Numbered from the stretch's first letter, positions 1-11,898 are shown. The stretch is 64,000 bases of DNA from Piezodorus guildinii (GCA_023052935.1 CM041292.1:141945143-142009142); one strand, 5' to 3'. Program-made: numbers and translations. Notes: generated from the letters alone by a model not told the origin.

Positions 1-342
1 TTACTTTCATTATTTTATTTTATTTAAATCTATACAGTCCACTAATTTACTTTAACCATACCACTCTGAATTTGAGTTATCCTTGAATTTGAGTTATAAC
101 TAATGTTCCACGGATAGCTCAGCGTAAACAGATATATTTATTCTTCCATGGTTGTTTTATTATTATGACATGACTGTAATGAAGAGAGTCAAACTTTGTG
201 TGTCTTTTTTATATTCCTCTAGTGATGTCAAAAGGAACACAGGAAGAGATGTTTCTTGAACCTTGAAAACCTTGACTTTTAATGTTTTGTTCTTTTAAGT
301 GTAAACTTATACCGCCATCATCCATAACCATAATAATACTAC

Positions 343-408
<66 letters not shown>

Positions 409-475
409 ATGTAGTATAATATATATATATATATATATATTTTGTTTGATCAGTTCTCGACTGTTGATAATTTAA

Positions 476-750
476 GTTTGTGTTGTTCTTAGGTTTCAGT
501 CAATGAATAAACAATTTTATCTATGCGACGTTTCGAGACTTTATTGTTCTCATAATCATGCCTTAACAGTGGAAAAAAAAACAAAAAAACAGAAGTTCTG
601 TTTTTTCAACAAATGTTCAAAACAACAGATGTTCAGTTTTTTTGTTTTTTTTTCCACTGTTAAGGCATGATTATGAGAACAATAAATTCTCGAAACGTCG
701 CATAGATAAAATTGTTTATTCATTGACTGAAACCTAAGAACAACACAAAC
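476..750. repeat. Large palindrome (foldback element)
   Basis: The left arm from 476 (GTTTGTGTTGTTCTTAGG) returns in reverse complement up to 750, and the match continues inward to about 590/637. The loop is a short T- and A-rich stretch. A few mismatches, such as GAGACTTTATT against AATAAATTCTC, separate the arms. No coding capacity is visible. It could be a foldback element or a head-to-head pair of truncated repeats. Confidence 0.75.
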
Positions 751-770
751 ATATATATATATATATATAT

Positions 771-940
771 GTTATGTATCTAGGCCAACATGATATAATG
801 TTAAATCTAGTTAATTGTAATCGATTTAATCGATTCATTCATGTAAATGATAAAATAAAGTCAGTATTAACAGTGCAACTGGAGTGATAACATATAACTT
901 AAATTATTATAAACATTATATCATGTTGGCCTAGATACAT

Positions 941-943
<3 letters not shown>
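771..943. mobile_element. MITE with perfect 32-bp terminal inverted repeats
   Basis: Positions 771-802 and 912-943 are exact reverse complements, starting GTTATGTATCTAGGCCAACA. The interior of about 110 bp has no ORF. TA dinucleotides flank both ends, as expected for a TA-targeting (Tc1/mariner-type) miniature element, but the terminal motif does not match a family I can name. Perfect inverted repeats suggest a young insertion. Confidence 0.8.
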
Positions 944-976
<33 letters not shown>

Positions 977-980
<4 letters not shown>

Positions 981-2079
981 TACGATTGCCAATGAAGTTT
1001 TACCATACGGTATTCAGCACACACATTTTTTTTTGTTATTCATTTTTTTAAAACCCTTGCTTATTATTAAAATTGGTGTGATGGAGAATTTCATTTATCT
1101 GGATAAATAATTAAACAATACAAGAAAAAGTAAAGACATTTAAATAATAATTAAAACTTTTCTTTATAAAGTTGTATAGTTACATTAAAGTTGTCTACTA
1201 ATACATTACTTTTGAACTCAAAATTTCGTGATCTGACGTTTATTTTTTTTTACAATAAACCTTTGTAATCGACCAAAAAAAAAAAAAAAAAAAATATCCC
1301 CTCCTCAAAATATGAGAGCTTACGTTTCAAGATGCGTAGAATCCGAATAACGAATAAATAAAAAAATCGTGTCTCCTTATAAATAAATAAATACTAAAAA
1401 TGGTTTTAGTGTCATTTAATAGAGAAATAAATTTTAGACCAAATGAAAAAAAGAATCATTTAATTTGGTCAACAACTAGCTTGGCATGGTCGCGAAAAAA
1501 TTAATTTTAGTATGCCTTTAGTTTAGTATTTATTTACTGTCTGAATGTTGTTAAGAATGCACCAGGTCTGAGAACATTTCTAAGCAATCATAATTATTGA
1601 ATTTTGAATGTTCTATAGTCGCCAGTAATGCTTTTGACTACTGGCTGATGATGGTTTATAACAGAAATTAATTGTGCTTAGGGCTTTATATTATTTAATT
1701 TGCTTTAGTGTATTTAATAAATACTATAGTAAATTTATTATTTTTAATTTATTTTTTGGGGAATTAAAAATCAGGTACGGACAACACATGACGTTCACTT
1801 ACCTCAAATGTTAAAACCAATGGAAAACTACCAGATATACTTCAGCTAAGTACTACTACTAGATATACTTAAAATAAGTTGATTTTAATAAAACGTGTAT
1901 TCATTTTTGTTGGAAACATATAATTTGGATGTAATAATACAACTATATTAAATTGTCAATTTATAATAGTTTATTTCCTATTCGTCACTTTATAATACCT
2001 TTTACAACTTTGTGCATCAGATAACATTTTTTCTGAAATCTTTTCTTTTCAACGGTAAAAATTACATTAAAAAATAGTT
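977..2079. other. AT-rich intergenic DNA, nothing assigned
   Basis: I see homopolymer A and T runs (for example near 1275) and no ORF, tRNA-like head or terminal repeat that I can support. Confidence 0.5.
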
Positions 2080-2640
2080 TTGCTCTTTTATCCTTTAGTT
2101 AGTCATCAAATTCGTCCAACTTGTATATTTATCCGTCCTTCATCAAAGTCATTAAGATAAAATGGTTAATCTTTTAGAATGTATAAAATTAAAGGTAGTT
2201 TAGAGGAAGAAAATTTAAATGATCAGCATTTAAGCCCTGTCAGACTATTTTAATCAGAATGAAACCTACATGATATTAAAGCTTATTAAATTTTACATCA
2301 ATGTAGTGAGTTTAATCTAAATCGTTAGAGCCGTTTTTGAGCAAATCCTAAAAAGGTGCAAAATGTATTGTATAAAGTGGCTCTCCTGGTTAGCCGATTT
2401 AGATGAAAAAGTTGCTGTAACATCTTGGGCGTATAAATTGTCTTAAATATAAAATTACAGTTTTTTACGACTTTTCGTTTTCGCGATAGACTTACCACGC
2501 ACACAGACCTTTTTTCGGGACTTGGTTATTGGACTCATGGGACCCTAAAACGTGTAATTCCATCGAAAACTGGATTTAGAAAATTTTCACAATCGCAATA
2601 CCTCCCCTTACTATATGCTTCATATATACATAAGTGAAAG
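2080..2640 (-). repeat. Interspersed repeat R1, minus-strand copy
   Basis: This block is the reverse complement of the repeats at 16575-17470 and 53340-53905. Shared landmarks are the segment around CCTAAAACGTGTA and GGACTTGGTTATTGGACTC, the ACGCCCGAGATGTTAC-like stretch, and the CAACTTGTATATTTATCC end. It has no ORF and no tRNA-type promoter. The class is unknown. Confidence 0.75.
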
Positions 2641-4200
2641 TAAAAAGCCTAATCCATCCATGTTACTTTTCTATATTTGTTAAAAGTATTTGGGATCCAT
2701 AGTAGAGAAATAAAAAACTACAGATAAAAAATATATATTTAAATAAATAAAGTTATCCAACTTACTCTGCATCTGAGGTGAAACTTTTCTAAAGAAAGAA
2801 AGATGAATGTATTATTTAAATATTCATCTTCTATTATTCTATAATCTTGAAAAATCCTTTTGGATTCAAAACTTCTAAATTTAATAATTTATAATAAAAT
2901 TAATTAATTCATATTCATTAATTAATGTTTATTGTTCAGTGCTCTTCCTTGTTTTAAGTAATTATTTCCCATGTTAAAATAACACTTCTGTGCGCGTAGG
3001 ATTTTATAAATTCCACTTTTCCCCTCCTCTATCAACTCAAAGGTATTAAGATTATTTTCGAAAATATGGTATAAGCTTGCTATAAAATTGAACATTGCTG
3101 TAAACATTTTCAGCTAATCATAATTAACTGAAAGGTGTGTCATAATTTGTATTTAATTTTCCAATCTAAAACTTTCAGCACTATGAAAATTCTTCATGGT
3201 ACGTTATTAGCATTACCTTTCATACAAACTCGTACGCTTTTTTGATAAAGAGATTGGTTGAAAAAAAGTTAGATGAGGGGCCTCCATAAATGTCAATACT
3301 CAACCATGCCACAAGATTTATCCCATCACATTCACCAATTGTCAAGGGCTTATTTTAGTTTTTTTTATACCTTATATAGAAATATAATATAAAGATATAG
3401 AAATGTGAATATTATGATTTTTAGAAATTCCAAGCACATCGTTTCATACAAGTTCAGTTACGGACAATCATACTTTAGCAGGCATTGAAATAATATTCAG
3501 GGGGACAAAAAATAATTCCATAGAGCCTTATTTTGGCTTTCATTACACTTGGTGTATTTTAGAAACTTGAAATGTCTTTAAAAATATAGAAAAATATTGT
3601 TCATATACTAGTTTAAAAAAATAAAATAAAAAATTCATAACTTTTTTATTGGAAACATTTGGTTTTAGTTTTTATTTGATTTGTATGGAGTTAATAGTAC
3701 TAAAATACCACGATACAATTTGAACGATCAAATGCGATCGATCAGTGTCGTATCGTTTTAAATATTTGAGGCCATACTTTTTAACATTAATTTAGGCAAA
3801 AACCTAAAATGTGCATCATATGTCATAATTTGTCTTTTCTTGTTCCATTGGAATAAAAATTAAAAAAAATATTCACAGGATAAAAATCGAAAATATATTA
3901 TTTTGTTAAGTTAAATTTGTCGATTTTTTTTTTAAACAATAATTCCTTATAAATTCTGTATAAGTCGTAAATTCCCGGGTAAGGGAATTATAAACGCAGA
4001 AAACAATATAGAAGCAGATAATAGATCATTTCTTTTGATTCGAATGCTCCCATATAAGATAAAGTGATCAAATACAAAAAAATGTATGAAATCGGTAACT
4101 TTGAAAAAAAAAATTAAAAAATGTAACTTTTTACACTTAACACTGTAGCGCGTGGAAAAAGAAATCCAAGAATTCAAAAATATGTGCGATCAAAATCGTT
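2641..4200. other. Intergenic DNA with a short fragment of repeat R4
   Basis: About 3265-3355 shares a degenerate block (AGTTAGATGAG, then CACATTCACCAATTGTCAA) with 39290-39450, so a dispersed repeat fragment is present. The remainder is AT-rich with no supported gene. The short ORFs at 2922-3107 and 3947-4177 have no protein-like composition beyond AT-rich codons. Confidence 0.45.
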
Positions 4201-4268
4201 GTTTAGATACCCTTAATTACTTATCTTAGTGATACTAAACTGCCACACAGCGGCTACATCATAAGCAA

Positions 4269-4350
4269 TATAAATCAAGTATTGGCAGTACGTCATGGAC
4301 GACTGCGCAGTTGCGTGGAGCTGTCACTCACCACGAAGGTCGGCAGTTCT
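4269..4350 (+). promoter_or_regulatory. Probable core promoter region of HMR-A
   Basis: A TATA-like TATAAAT lies at 4269-4275. The motif GGTCGGCAGTTCT at 4339-4350 recurs at the start of HMR-C (exactly) and HMR-E (one change). Which CAGT is the initiator is unclear: CAGTT at 4308 is about 40 bp from TATA, while the conserved copy is farther downstream and may be 5' UTR. Confidence 0.45.
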
Positions 4351-4406
4351 TGCTTCTCCACTCTCAACAAAAGACAATGCCCGAGGAGATTTCTCCTGAG
4401 AAAACT

Positions 4407-6746
4407 ATGCAGTTCAGGAAGTCAGATGATCTCCCCAAACCTTCGTCCGAAATGTTGCAAGGAAAGTACGGTGTGTGGCACGTGGGCCCCAATCGCAGCC
4501 CGGAAGAAAAGCGAAACATTATGACTTCTCATCCATACGAAAAGTCCGACCAAATTCAACCTGATCCACATAAAATGAGGTTCTTTATGATTCCCATGAT
4601 GCAGGAAATGATGCGTCATAGAGAGAATAGAACGCGTGGGTGGTGGGTTGATAGAAAACATTGCAAACGTGGAATGGGCCCAGGCGAAATGAATCCTCAG
4701 AAATTTCAAGAAATACTCGCCAAGATGCGTAAAGTACGAGAAGAGAACTCTGCTAATGGCACTCCATTCCCTCATAGACATGGTTAGTTGACAAATCTTT
4801 TAGCTAATTGAGGCGTTGATTTCCAAAAGATACTATATCCATTCTAGGAAATTTTATCGGATCTATATCTCTCATTACTATATTATTAAACTACCTGATT
4901 TGATTTTTTACTGTATCAATAACATCATATTAAAGTTATGAAATGAAATGTTTTAGTAAGATTTGGAATGAAACTAAATGTGTAATTTAGTACCTTTAGA
5001 AACTATTTATATTAATAAATCGCGTTTTTGAAGAACTTGAGTGCTCATTAAATAAAATAAAATAGAATATTCAGATAAAAGTAAATGATGAGAATACAAA
5101 TATGTAAAAAAATCAATTTCATAAAAAATGTCCTTTAGTACCTTTTGGAAATCAACGTCTCAATTCTTATACATAATGTTGGAGTAGTATTAAATTCATA
5201 GATGATAAGATTTCTTTAAAATGATAATATATATTTCGTTGCTACCTTGCACTACCAAGAAGTGCAAAAATAGCTACTTATCATGAGAGAAAAAACTTCA
5301 ATTACTCCTTCTAAAGAAATGTTTTACAATATCCATAAAATATTCTCGTGTTTACAAGATAATATTTTTCAAAAGTAGTTTGTTTTGTTTTTTTGTAAAT
5401 AAGTACAATAAGATTTGAGTATAATATAATATTTAAAACAATAGAATAAATAAAAATAAGAATGATTTTTTATAGTATAAACAATAAAAATCAATTCAAT
5501 AAAATAAGATAGTAAGATTAAATGATATAATACATTAATTAATTAGGATTTGTATGTTTTTCAAGGTAATTTGTTTTAAATTTTTATAGCTAAAAGAATA
5601 TAGCAGCAAAGAGTGCATTTGAAATAATGAAAAAATAATGTTTTAGACGCGGTTGTGCTTGTTTGAATGGTTAGCACCGCAATGAGTTTATTTATCACAT
5701 TTAGGTGTTTATTTATTCGTTATCTTCGTTAGATACTCAAAAGTAACTGAAGGCCATCACTTGATGTCTATAAACACAAATATTTCAAAAAGTTTATTAC
5801 TCTCATTTGCTTTTTATTGCAATCCATACATTAAGAGAGCGCATTTCTATCGGGAAAAGAAACAAAATCCATTAGGAATATTTTATTGCAAATGTTCTTA
5901 ATGGTCTCAAGTCCAAACAACCGAGTTATTCAAAATGGTGGTAATTAGATGAGAATAATTATAAATGAAGACTAAGAGTAATCATTTGGAATTTCCGCGA
6001 ACATATTGCACTATAATAGATCTTTAACTGCTTAAAATTTAGACAGGATCTTTTTAACATTGTGAATCTAAAATCAATCAAAATGTTAAACTAATATAAT
6101 TTTACAGGTTTTGAAATTTAGTGAAAATATAAAAAATATTTCCTACTAAAAATATGAAATGTACAAATTATGTGGCTAATGCAATTGGGACGTTGATTTC
6201 CAAAAGGTACTAAAGGACATTTTTTACAAAATTGATTTTTTCACATATTTGTATTATCATCATTTAGTTTTATTTAAATCTTCTATTTGATTTTATCTAA
6301 TGAACACTCAAGTCCTTCAAAAACGCGATTTAGAACAGCAATAATTTTTTACAAGTTCTAATAAAAAGGCAAGTACTAAGTTCTACAAGTACTTATAAGA
6401 AAAGCATCAGATAAGATAGTTTAATAATATAGGAATAGAGAGATTTTTGCGCTTCCTGTAAAATTTCCTTAAATGTATATAGCACCTTTTGGAACACAAC
6501 GTCTCAATTTATGCCTGCGAGTTGTACGATCAACTGAAGATTAGAGTACCAACTCCGCTACATCATAAACTCTTTGTTTATTGTGTTTATTTATGAATAA
6601 TATATGTTTCAATACATACTAATTTGTTGTATTTTTCAGGTTTTTGCAGAAGAATGTTTTCTGGGCATGGCAAGGACTTTAACAATGAACTTCAGCAGGA
6701 TCCCATACTTGTACCGAAAGACAGTAACGTTTTTTACCATGTGTGA
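4407..6746 (+). CDS. HMR-A: His/Met-rich family protein, two exons
   Basis: Exon 1 is 4407-4782 and exon 2 is 6640-6746. The donor CATG|GTTAGT and the acceptor TTTTTCAG are phase 1, and the join gives 160 codons. I chose the start (MQFRK) because it lines up with the starts of HMR-B and HMR-C; an in-frame ATG at 4377 (MPEEISPEK) is the alternative. Conserved blocks in order are GVWHVGP, PHKMRFFMIPMMQEMM, the W-DRKH region, GEMNPQKFQEILAKMRK, then HRHG|FCRRMFSGHGK across the junction. Exon 2 is exactly as long as that of HMR-C. No signal peptide, membrane segment or known domain is visible. The composition (His, Met, Lys, Arg) suggests metal or polyanion binding, which is inference only. The intron carries two related inverted-repeat elements. 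Gene structure is well supported by paralogue comparison; function is unknown. Confidence 0.75.
4808..5163 (+). mobile_element. Inverted-repeat element in HMR-A intron, copy 1
   Basis: The termini TTGAGGCGTTGATTTCCAAA and its reverse complement near 5135-5163 bound about 356 bp without coding capacity. The left repeat has diverged from the right one. The same termini bound a second copy at 6185-6507. Class not assigned. Confidence 0.7.
5164..6184. other. HMR-A intron sequence
   Basis: AT-rich intron between the two inverted-repeat elements. I see no ORF, tRNA head or further repeat here. Confidence 0.5.
6185..6507 (-). mobile_element. Inverted-repeat element in HMR-A intron, copy 2 (opposite orientation)
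   Basis: It begins TTGGGACGTTGATTTCCAAA and ends with the inverted match CAACGTCTCAA. Its left part (GGTACTAAAGGACATTTTTT) is the reverse complement of the right part of copy 1, so the two copies face opposite ways about 1 kb apart in one intron. Confidence 0.7.
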
Positions 6747-7060
6747 AAAAAAAAGGATTTGATAGGCATTTTTATAAAATATTTTTATTGTTTTTAATTT
6801 TTTTTGTTTGTTTTTTCGCCTCTATCCTGAAGTGTCATTTGCAAATGAGGGTTATAATATTCTGTGGTAGAACTTTGTTTCTTCCAAATAATTGAACAAT
6901 TTCACTTTATTATTTTCATTATCTTGTTAGATATCGTACGGTTCTTTTCATTTTTCAAGTAAGAAATATATGCTAAAATAGTGTTAATTATTAAAGAACA
7001 AATAATTCAATATTTAGTTAATGAAGCCCAAGACAAACGATCAATACAAACACACACACA

Positions 7061-7065
<5 letters not shown>

Positions 7066-7117
<52 letters not shown>
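7066..7117. repeat. TA microsatellite, left flank of LTR element
   Basis: An alternating TA run that stops exactly where the left LTR begins. With the run at 10842-10903 it forms one target tract. Confidence 0.9.
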
Positions 7118-7119
<2 letters not shown>

Positions 7120-7523
7120 CTATGTTTCGTGGCATATAGGGTAATAAAGTAATTTACTTAGAATATACATTTTATTTTCAAATATCACTTATTATCACAC
7201 ATATTATTATACATAAAACTTGGTACAGAGATGCATTGTTATTATCGAGAATACTGAGGTTCTATTTACCACATAATATTACATATAGGTACCTTTGGAC
7301 ATGACTGCTTGACCCCCAACTTCCGACCCGTGCTGGACTTCCTCTTATCTTCCCGTCCGGGCTCAGACTCCCCAGGTACTCCCCTATCCCTGCTGTACGA
7401 GTGGAGGGGTCTATTTTTTGTATAGCCCTTCTAAGAAGCCTTCCTGCTTGTCGCCCGGAAACTGCGCTATTTTGTACAATTTAAAAATATTTCTTCACCT
7501 CCCAGTATTCTCGATACATAGCA
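7118..7523 (-). repeat. 3' LTR of the young element
   Basis: Essentially identical to 10436-10841. It contains a GC-rich block (CCGTCCGGGCTCAG) unlike the surrounding AT-rich DNA. Confidence 0.85.
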
Positions 7524-9096
7524 TTCACCTAACCTGCGAGGAAAGAAAAATTAAAAACCGAATGGTTTTTGATTTTTCTTTAATAATCAAAACATAAAAT
7601 TACAGGAATTAAACTAGTTATAATACTGTACATCATCTTAAGTCAGAATTAAATAAAACATGACCTCTAAGAATAAAACAAACATTTAAATATAATAATA
7701 GAACTTTTTTTTATACAGTTTTTCTTATAAAAGTATTTATTTACTGTTCGTATTCAATACCTTTCACTGAATCTACTTTGGCAGTTACAAAGTCCTTTAG
7801 AGTTTAATATACATAATCTTCTTCCATCACAAAAATATCATAATGCTAAAATTATTATATTTTACATGAAATGCTGTGCTTATGAAATTAATTTTCTTTT
7901 TTTTCCTTTCTGATAATCAGTTGATTAACGTAATGCAGAATACATAATATAATAGTAACAAATACAACATATAATATTCATTGGATATTTTCTTATCATG
8001 TGGCAAATTATTAAAACCAAAATGAATCTACTATTAGGTCTCTAAGGTACCTGTTAAACCTCTTTTCTTTCAAATAGTCATATTACACTAATAACACATC
8101 CTCAGTATTCTCATTATGATTTAAATTATATTTATTCTTGCGCAATGGCAATTAGCTCTCACCAATTACTTATAATATAATGCCATAATCATGTTAAATC
8201 AAAATCAAAGTGGAATGAATCTCAGATTACAACTAGAAAATAATAATAAAAATAGCTAAACTTTCTGATGACCTTTTAACGACAAAAATTAAATTATCAG
8301 GAAGACCTACTAGAATTTTAGACATTTAATAGCCTGATCAATATAAATATAAGAGCAGTACTCTGGGTGTACACAAAAGACATTACCGTCTACAAATAAT
8401 AACTACGTGTATCATTCCCGCCTTCGGGATAAGAGGAGGCCTACAGCTACTCCACATTCAGGGTTCTTCCCTATTAAAAAACCTATTAGAAGGTAAAAAT
8501 CTCATCTCAGAATGATAAGGAGGACTAATATCTACTCCAATTACAGGATAATTATTCCCTTATTACTTAAAAGAAATCCGCATTAGGACTATTAAAACAT
8601 ATATACAATGATCCACCATTTTTTTTTCTATTAGTTTTCGGATGCTCATTATTCTACTTTATATTTATTAAATTTATTTTATTTTTCATCAAACTTGTAA
8701 AGGTCTTTCTACAGCAGACGTCATTTTTTAAATTCAAGCAATAATATATTTACAATGTCCCTGATACTCTATTTATTTATTGATTTGAATTAAACACGTT
8801 AATAACAACTGAGACCCATTCCTTTTTGCATATAAAATATCAATTAAAGTTTATCTTAATCCTAATCTTTACATACAAATAACTTAATCCTAATATTTAC
8901 ATTGTATGTACAATCTATTTACAATTTTTCCAGTAAGGTTTAACCTGAACATGGCCCAGGCTAAACACTGTAAGCTCGTCATACGGAGGGGACGCTAATT
9001 ACCCCTTTTTATCCTCTGGAAACGGATAAAGACTGCCGTATAACAAAATAATATGTTATGAGGCCTTTTCTAACATGGTCCAAGACCATGTATCCT
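7524..9096 (-). other. Interior of LTR element without ORF
   Basis: Between the ORF and the 3' LTR I see no long frame on either strand. The polymerase genes have been lost or were never present, so the element would need enzymes from another element. Confidence 0.6.
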
Positions 9097-10080
9097 TTAT
9101 AATCTACTATATATAAAAATAACAATTGTTATTCCTTTAACGGGCACCTTTCTATAAACATCAAGTACAGTGTTGCTAGGAGCAAGTGGATTCGAAAATG
9201 TATTTAATTTGAAACTGACTAGTTTAGATCTATATTCTTGACTTCGGAATAGAATAAGGGATTTCAGAGTTAAAAATTGAGTCTGGAAGGTTTTCTGATA
9301 AGGGACACTTTCTTCTTTGAGCTTTTCAGGATTTTCTTGAGGAATCAATATTATTTTAAATTTCTCATTAGTGGTAAGATCGAGTTTTGCATTTGGTTCT
9401 GTTTCAACCGTTTTTTCACTATACATTTTATCTTCATTCTCAGCAGCGGGAGTCATTTGAGAGTGGAGTTTATTTATAATTTTCGAGTTATTAACTTCAT
9501 TTTTTTTCATTGGTTCTTCATTCTGAGCAGCGGGAGTCATTTGAGAATGGAGTTTATCTTCCATTTTTGGGTTTGTACCTTCTTCGTTTTTATTTTCTTC
9601 CTTTTCATTCTCCAGGATATTTATTTCTTGATAGTCAGATTTTGCTTCATCCTCAGTGAAGGGTGTTTCTCCGGAATCGGTATGTTTATTTGAGGTTTGA
9701 GTGGGGGTCTCTTCAGGTTGCAGTTCCTCATTTATGAAATTATTTTTCTTTTTAATCTCTTCTGGGAGTCTTTCATCGGTGTTCACTTCTATTTTATCTT
9801 CAAAAGGATCTTTCTTATTTTCAATGCTACCAATATTCTCCTCCAGATGATCAAATCCATTATTTATCCAATTATCGAATCTTTCAAGAATATTCATTAT
9901 TGAATTTTCGAAACGTTTAAAAAAAATATCTTCTTCTTCTTTGAAGTTTAGCTTCTTCCCTCTTAATTTGGTCTGTGGCTTAGTTGTATTCGAGCACGGG
10001 ATCACTGACTCTCCGGTCAACCCCAGATCAGATACTTCTGAACATTTTGGCTTTGGTAGCTCATCTACTCTGGAAGCCAT
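9097..10080 (-). CDS. Acidic/charged ORF of the LTR element (gag-like position)
   Basis: An uninterrupted 327-codon frame starting MASRVDELPKPK, close behind the 5' LTR, where gag normally lies. The middle is very rich in Glu, Lys and Asn and contains a repeated KLHSQMTPAA segment (two copies about 30 residues apart). The C-terminus is more hydrophobic (LFRSQEYRSKLVSF). I see no CCHC knuckle, protease DTG motif or reverse transcriptase. The position supports a gag-type role; the sequence itself does not identify a family. The intact frame fits the near-identical LTRs. Confidence 0.6.
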   Translation of the reverse strand: MASRVDELPKPKCSEVSDLGLTGESVIPCSNTTKPQTKLRGKKLNFKEEEDIFFKRFENSIMNILERFDNWINNGFDHLEENIGSIENKKDPFEDKIEVNTDERLPEEIKKKNNFINEELQPEETPTQTSNKHTDSGETPFTEDEAKSDYQEINILENEKEENKNEEGTNPKMEDKLHSQMTPAAQNEEPMKKNEVNNSKIINKLHSQMTPAAENEDKMYSEKTVETEPNAKLDLTTNEKFKIILIPQENPEKLKEESVPYQKTFQTQFLTLKSLILFRSQEYRSKLVSFKLNTFSNPLAPSNTVLDVYRKVPVKGITIVIFIYSRL

Positions 10081-10435
10081 AGTAATAAATCGTGTGCGAA
10101 ATAATACAAAACAAAACCCTGGCTAATCTTCAAAAACCTTTAAGGGTGGTTTAAACGCTTACACGAACAAAAGGCATAAATAACAAACATCTAACAACTT
10201 TCATAAAACCACTTTAAAAAACTAACCACTTTCAAGACCTTAAAACAGTAGGGAGGCGCACAAGATGCTAACAATTAATTATAAATTAATGAAGTATTAA
10301 TATCAGATTCCTATATAATACATATGACAAATATTACCCTAATGCCACTTATAACATTGACTTTTAATTAACTTATAAATTTTCGATACTAATAAAGAAT
10401 TGATAAATTCGTCCCCACAAGCTGGATGCCATAAA

Positions 10436-10839
10436 TACTATATTTCGTGGCATATAGGGTAATAAAGTAATTTACTTAGAATATACATTTTATTTTCAAA
10501 TATCACTTATTATCACACATATTATTATACATAAAACTTGGTACAGAGATGCATTGTTATTATCGAGAATACTGAGGTTCTATTTACCACATAATATTAC
10601 ATATAGGTACCTTTGGACATGACTGCTTGACCCCCAACTTCCGACCCGTGCTGGACTTCCTCTTATCTTCCCGTCCGGGCTCAGACTCCCCAGGTACTCC
10701 CCTATCCCTGCTGTACGAGTGGAGGGGTCTATTTTTTGTATAGCCCTTCTAAGAAGCCTTCCTGCTTGTCGCCCGGAAACTGCGCTATTTTGTACAATTT
10801 AAAAATATTTCTTCACCTCCCAGTATTCTCGATACATAG

Positions 10840-10841
<2 letters not shown>
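10436..10841 (-). repeat. 5' LTR of the young element
   Basis: Second copy of the 406-bp repeat, upstream of the minus-strand ORF. Promoter activity would be expected here but was not shown. Confidence 0.85.

Positions 10842-10903
<62 letters not shown>
10842..10903. repeat. TA microsatellite, right flank of LTR element
   Basis: Alternating TA run continuing the target tract beyond the 5' LTR. Confidence 0.9.
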
Positions 10904-10905
<2 letters not shown>

Positions 10906-11204
10906 GTTTCTTTAAACTCACATGTAAAAAACAAGATAGCAATACACCTAACTGTGGTTACATTAAGAGAGTATGCCTAAACTTTAAAATTTCAGACTTT
11001 GGGTTCACTACTTTATACCCATGAAGTTTCTTTAAAAAAATTCATATCAGTTAACAATAATGCATGCGAATTACTTTCAAGTTATTATTTTAATTTAAAT
11101 CAGTTCGTATAATCTCACACTTAAGAAAAAAAAAATCCGTTCTAAAACAATAAAAATAATTATTTATCATATTAGTTTTACTCCTCTTAGCTTTCCAGAA
11201 CTAT

Positions 11205-11450
11205 CACTGACCTCAGGATTCTTTCAATGTCAAGGATTAGGGGAGTGTGAGCTTGAGCCGAGACTTTAATGGCCAAACGATTTTCATCAGGCTTCAGGTC
11301 TTCGTGTTATTTTTTTAAAATAAAACTAGTTCATTTTTTTTTTCTACATTTAAAAAATCCTCGAGTCATCAACCTAGTTTGAACCCGCTACCTTGGACAA
11401 AGAAGGCTCTTTTGCTAGCTACTACGCCACCCGTGAACCCACTAGAAAAT
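11205..11450 (-). mobile_element. tRNA-derived SINE (family S4)
   Basis: On the minus strand the head reads GGGTGGCGTAGTAGCTAGC, followed by a B-box-like GGGTTCAAAC at about 11378-11390. The body extends to about 11205. The A-box and B-box spacing is tRNA-like, but the sequence does not close into a clean tRNA. Confidence 0.6.
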
Positions 11451-11604
11451 GCTTGTTTGCAAGTTGATGTAAAATTATTGGTAGGTACTGGAACAATAAT
11501 CAGAAATCAGTCATGACAGAAATTTTAATTCAATAAATAGAACATTCAAGTTATAAATTTTAATGGTTTAATACATTTAGAAACGTGTACTTGTCAAAAA
11601 TTGG

Positions 11605-11898
11605 AGAGCCCGTGGCTCAGTGGCTAGTGCGCTAGTCTCTCATGCTACAGGTTCTGAGTTCGGATCCCAGTCCCGGCGGGGCTTTTATAAGGATGTAAAA
11701 AAATGTGGATTCACTCACAACCTCTCCCCTGGGTATGTGAGACCCGTCAGCCAAAGGATGGCCACTCACACAATTAGTCGTAGGAGTTATCTTACAGTAA
11801 AACCTGCATCGTGAAACGTGAGTGTAAATTCGCAGGAGTTTACACCGCGAGGCCCAGAGCCTACACGGCCTGTCGCGCCACTGGAAGAAGAAGAAGAA
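11605..11898 (+). mobile_element. tRNA-derived SINE (family S2) with GAA tail
   Basis: The head GAGCCCGTGGCTCAGTGGCT and the B-box-like GAGTTCGGATCCC mark a pol III promoter. The body contains TGTGAGACCCGTCAGCC and CACGGCCTGTC and ends in repeated GAAGAAGAA. A second, more diverged copy lies at 24895-25172. The frame over 11620-11814 is an accident of this SINE. Confidence 0.8.

Larger units (their letters stand above)
345..975. repeat. TA microsatellite split by two inserted palindromic elements
   Basis: Runs of alternating TA lie at about 345-397, 421-440, 751-770 and 945-976. Between them sit a large palindrome (476-750) and a short inverted-repeat element (771-943). The arrangement reads as one TA tract that received two insertions, or as TA-targeting elements inserted side by side. 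Confidence 0.8.
7118..10841 (-). mobile_element. Non-autonomous LTR retrotransposon inserted in a TA tract
   Basis: Two 406-bp direct repeats (7118-7523 and 10436-10841) bound a 2.9-kb interior. I find one difference between them (ATGTTTCG against ATATTTCG), so the insertion is recent. On the minus strand each LTR begins TGCTATG and the left copy ends CATAGTA. Both outer flanks are (TA)n, consistent with a duplicated TA-type target. The interior has one gag-like ORF on the minus strand and no visible protease, reverse transcriptase or integrase. A possible primer site starts with TGG four bases inside the 5' LTR. The superfamily is not determined. Confidence 0.85.

Noticed and set aside
9277..10126. 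Plus-strand frames opposite the LTR element ORF
   Set aside because: They are the antisense of a Glu/Lys-rich coding sequence, which produces Phe/Leu-rich open frames by chance.
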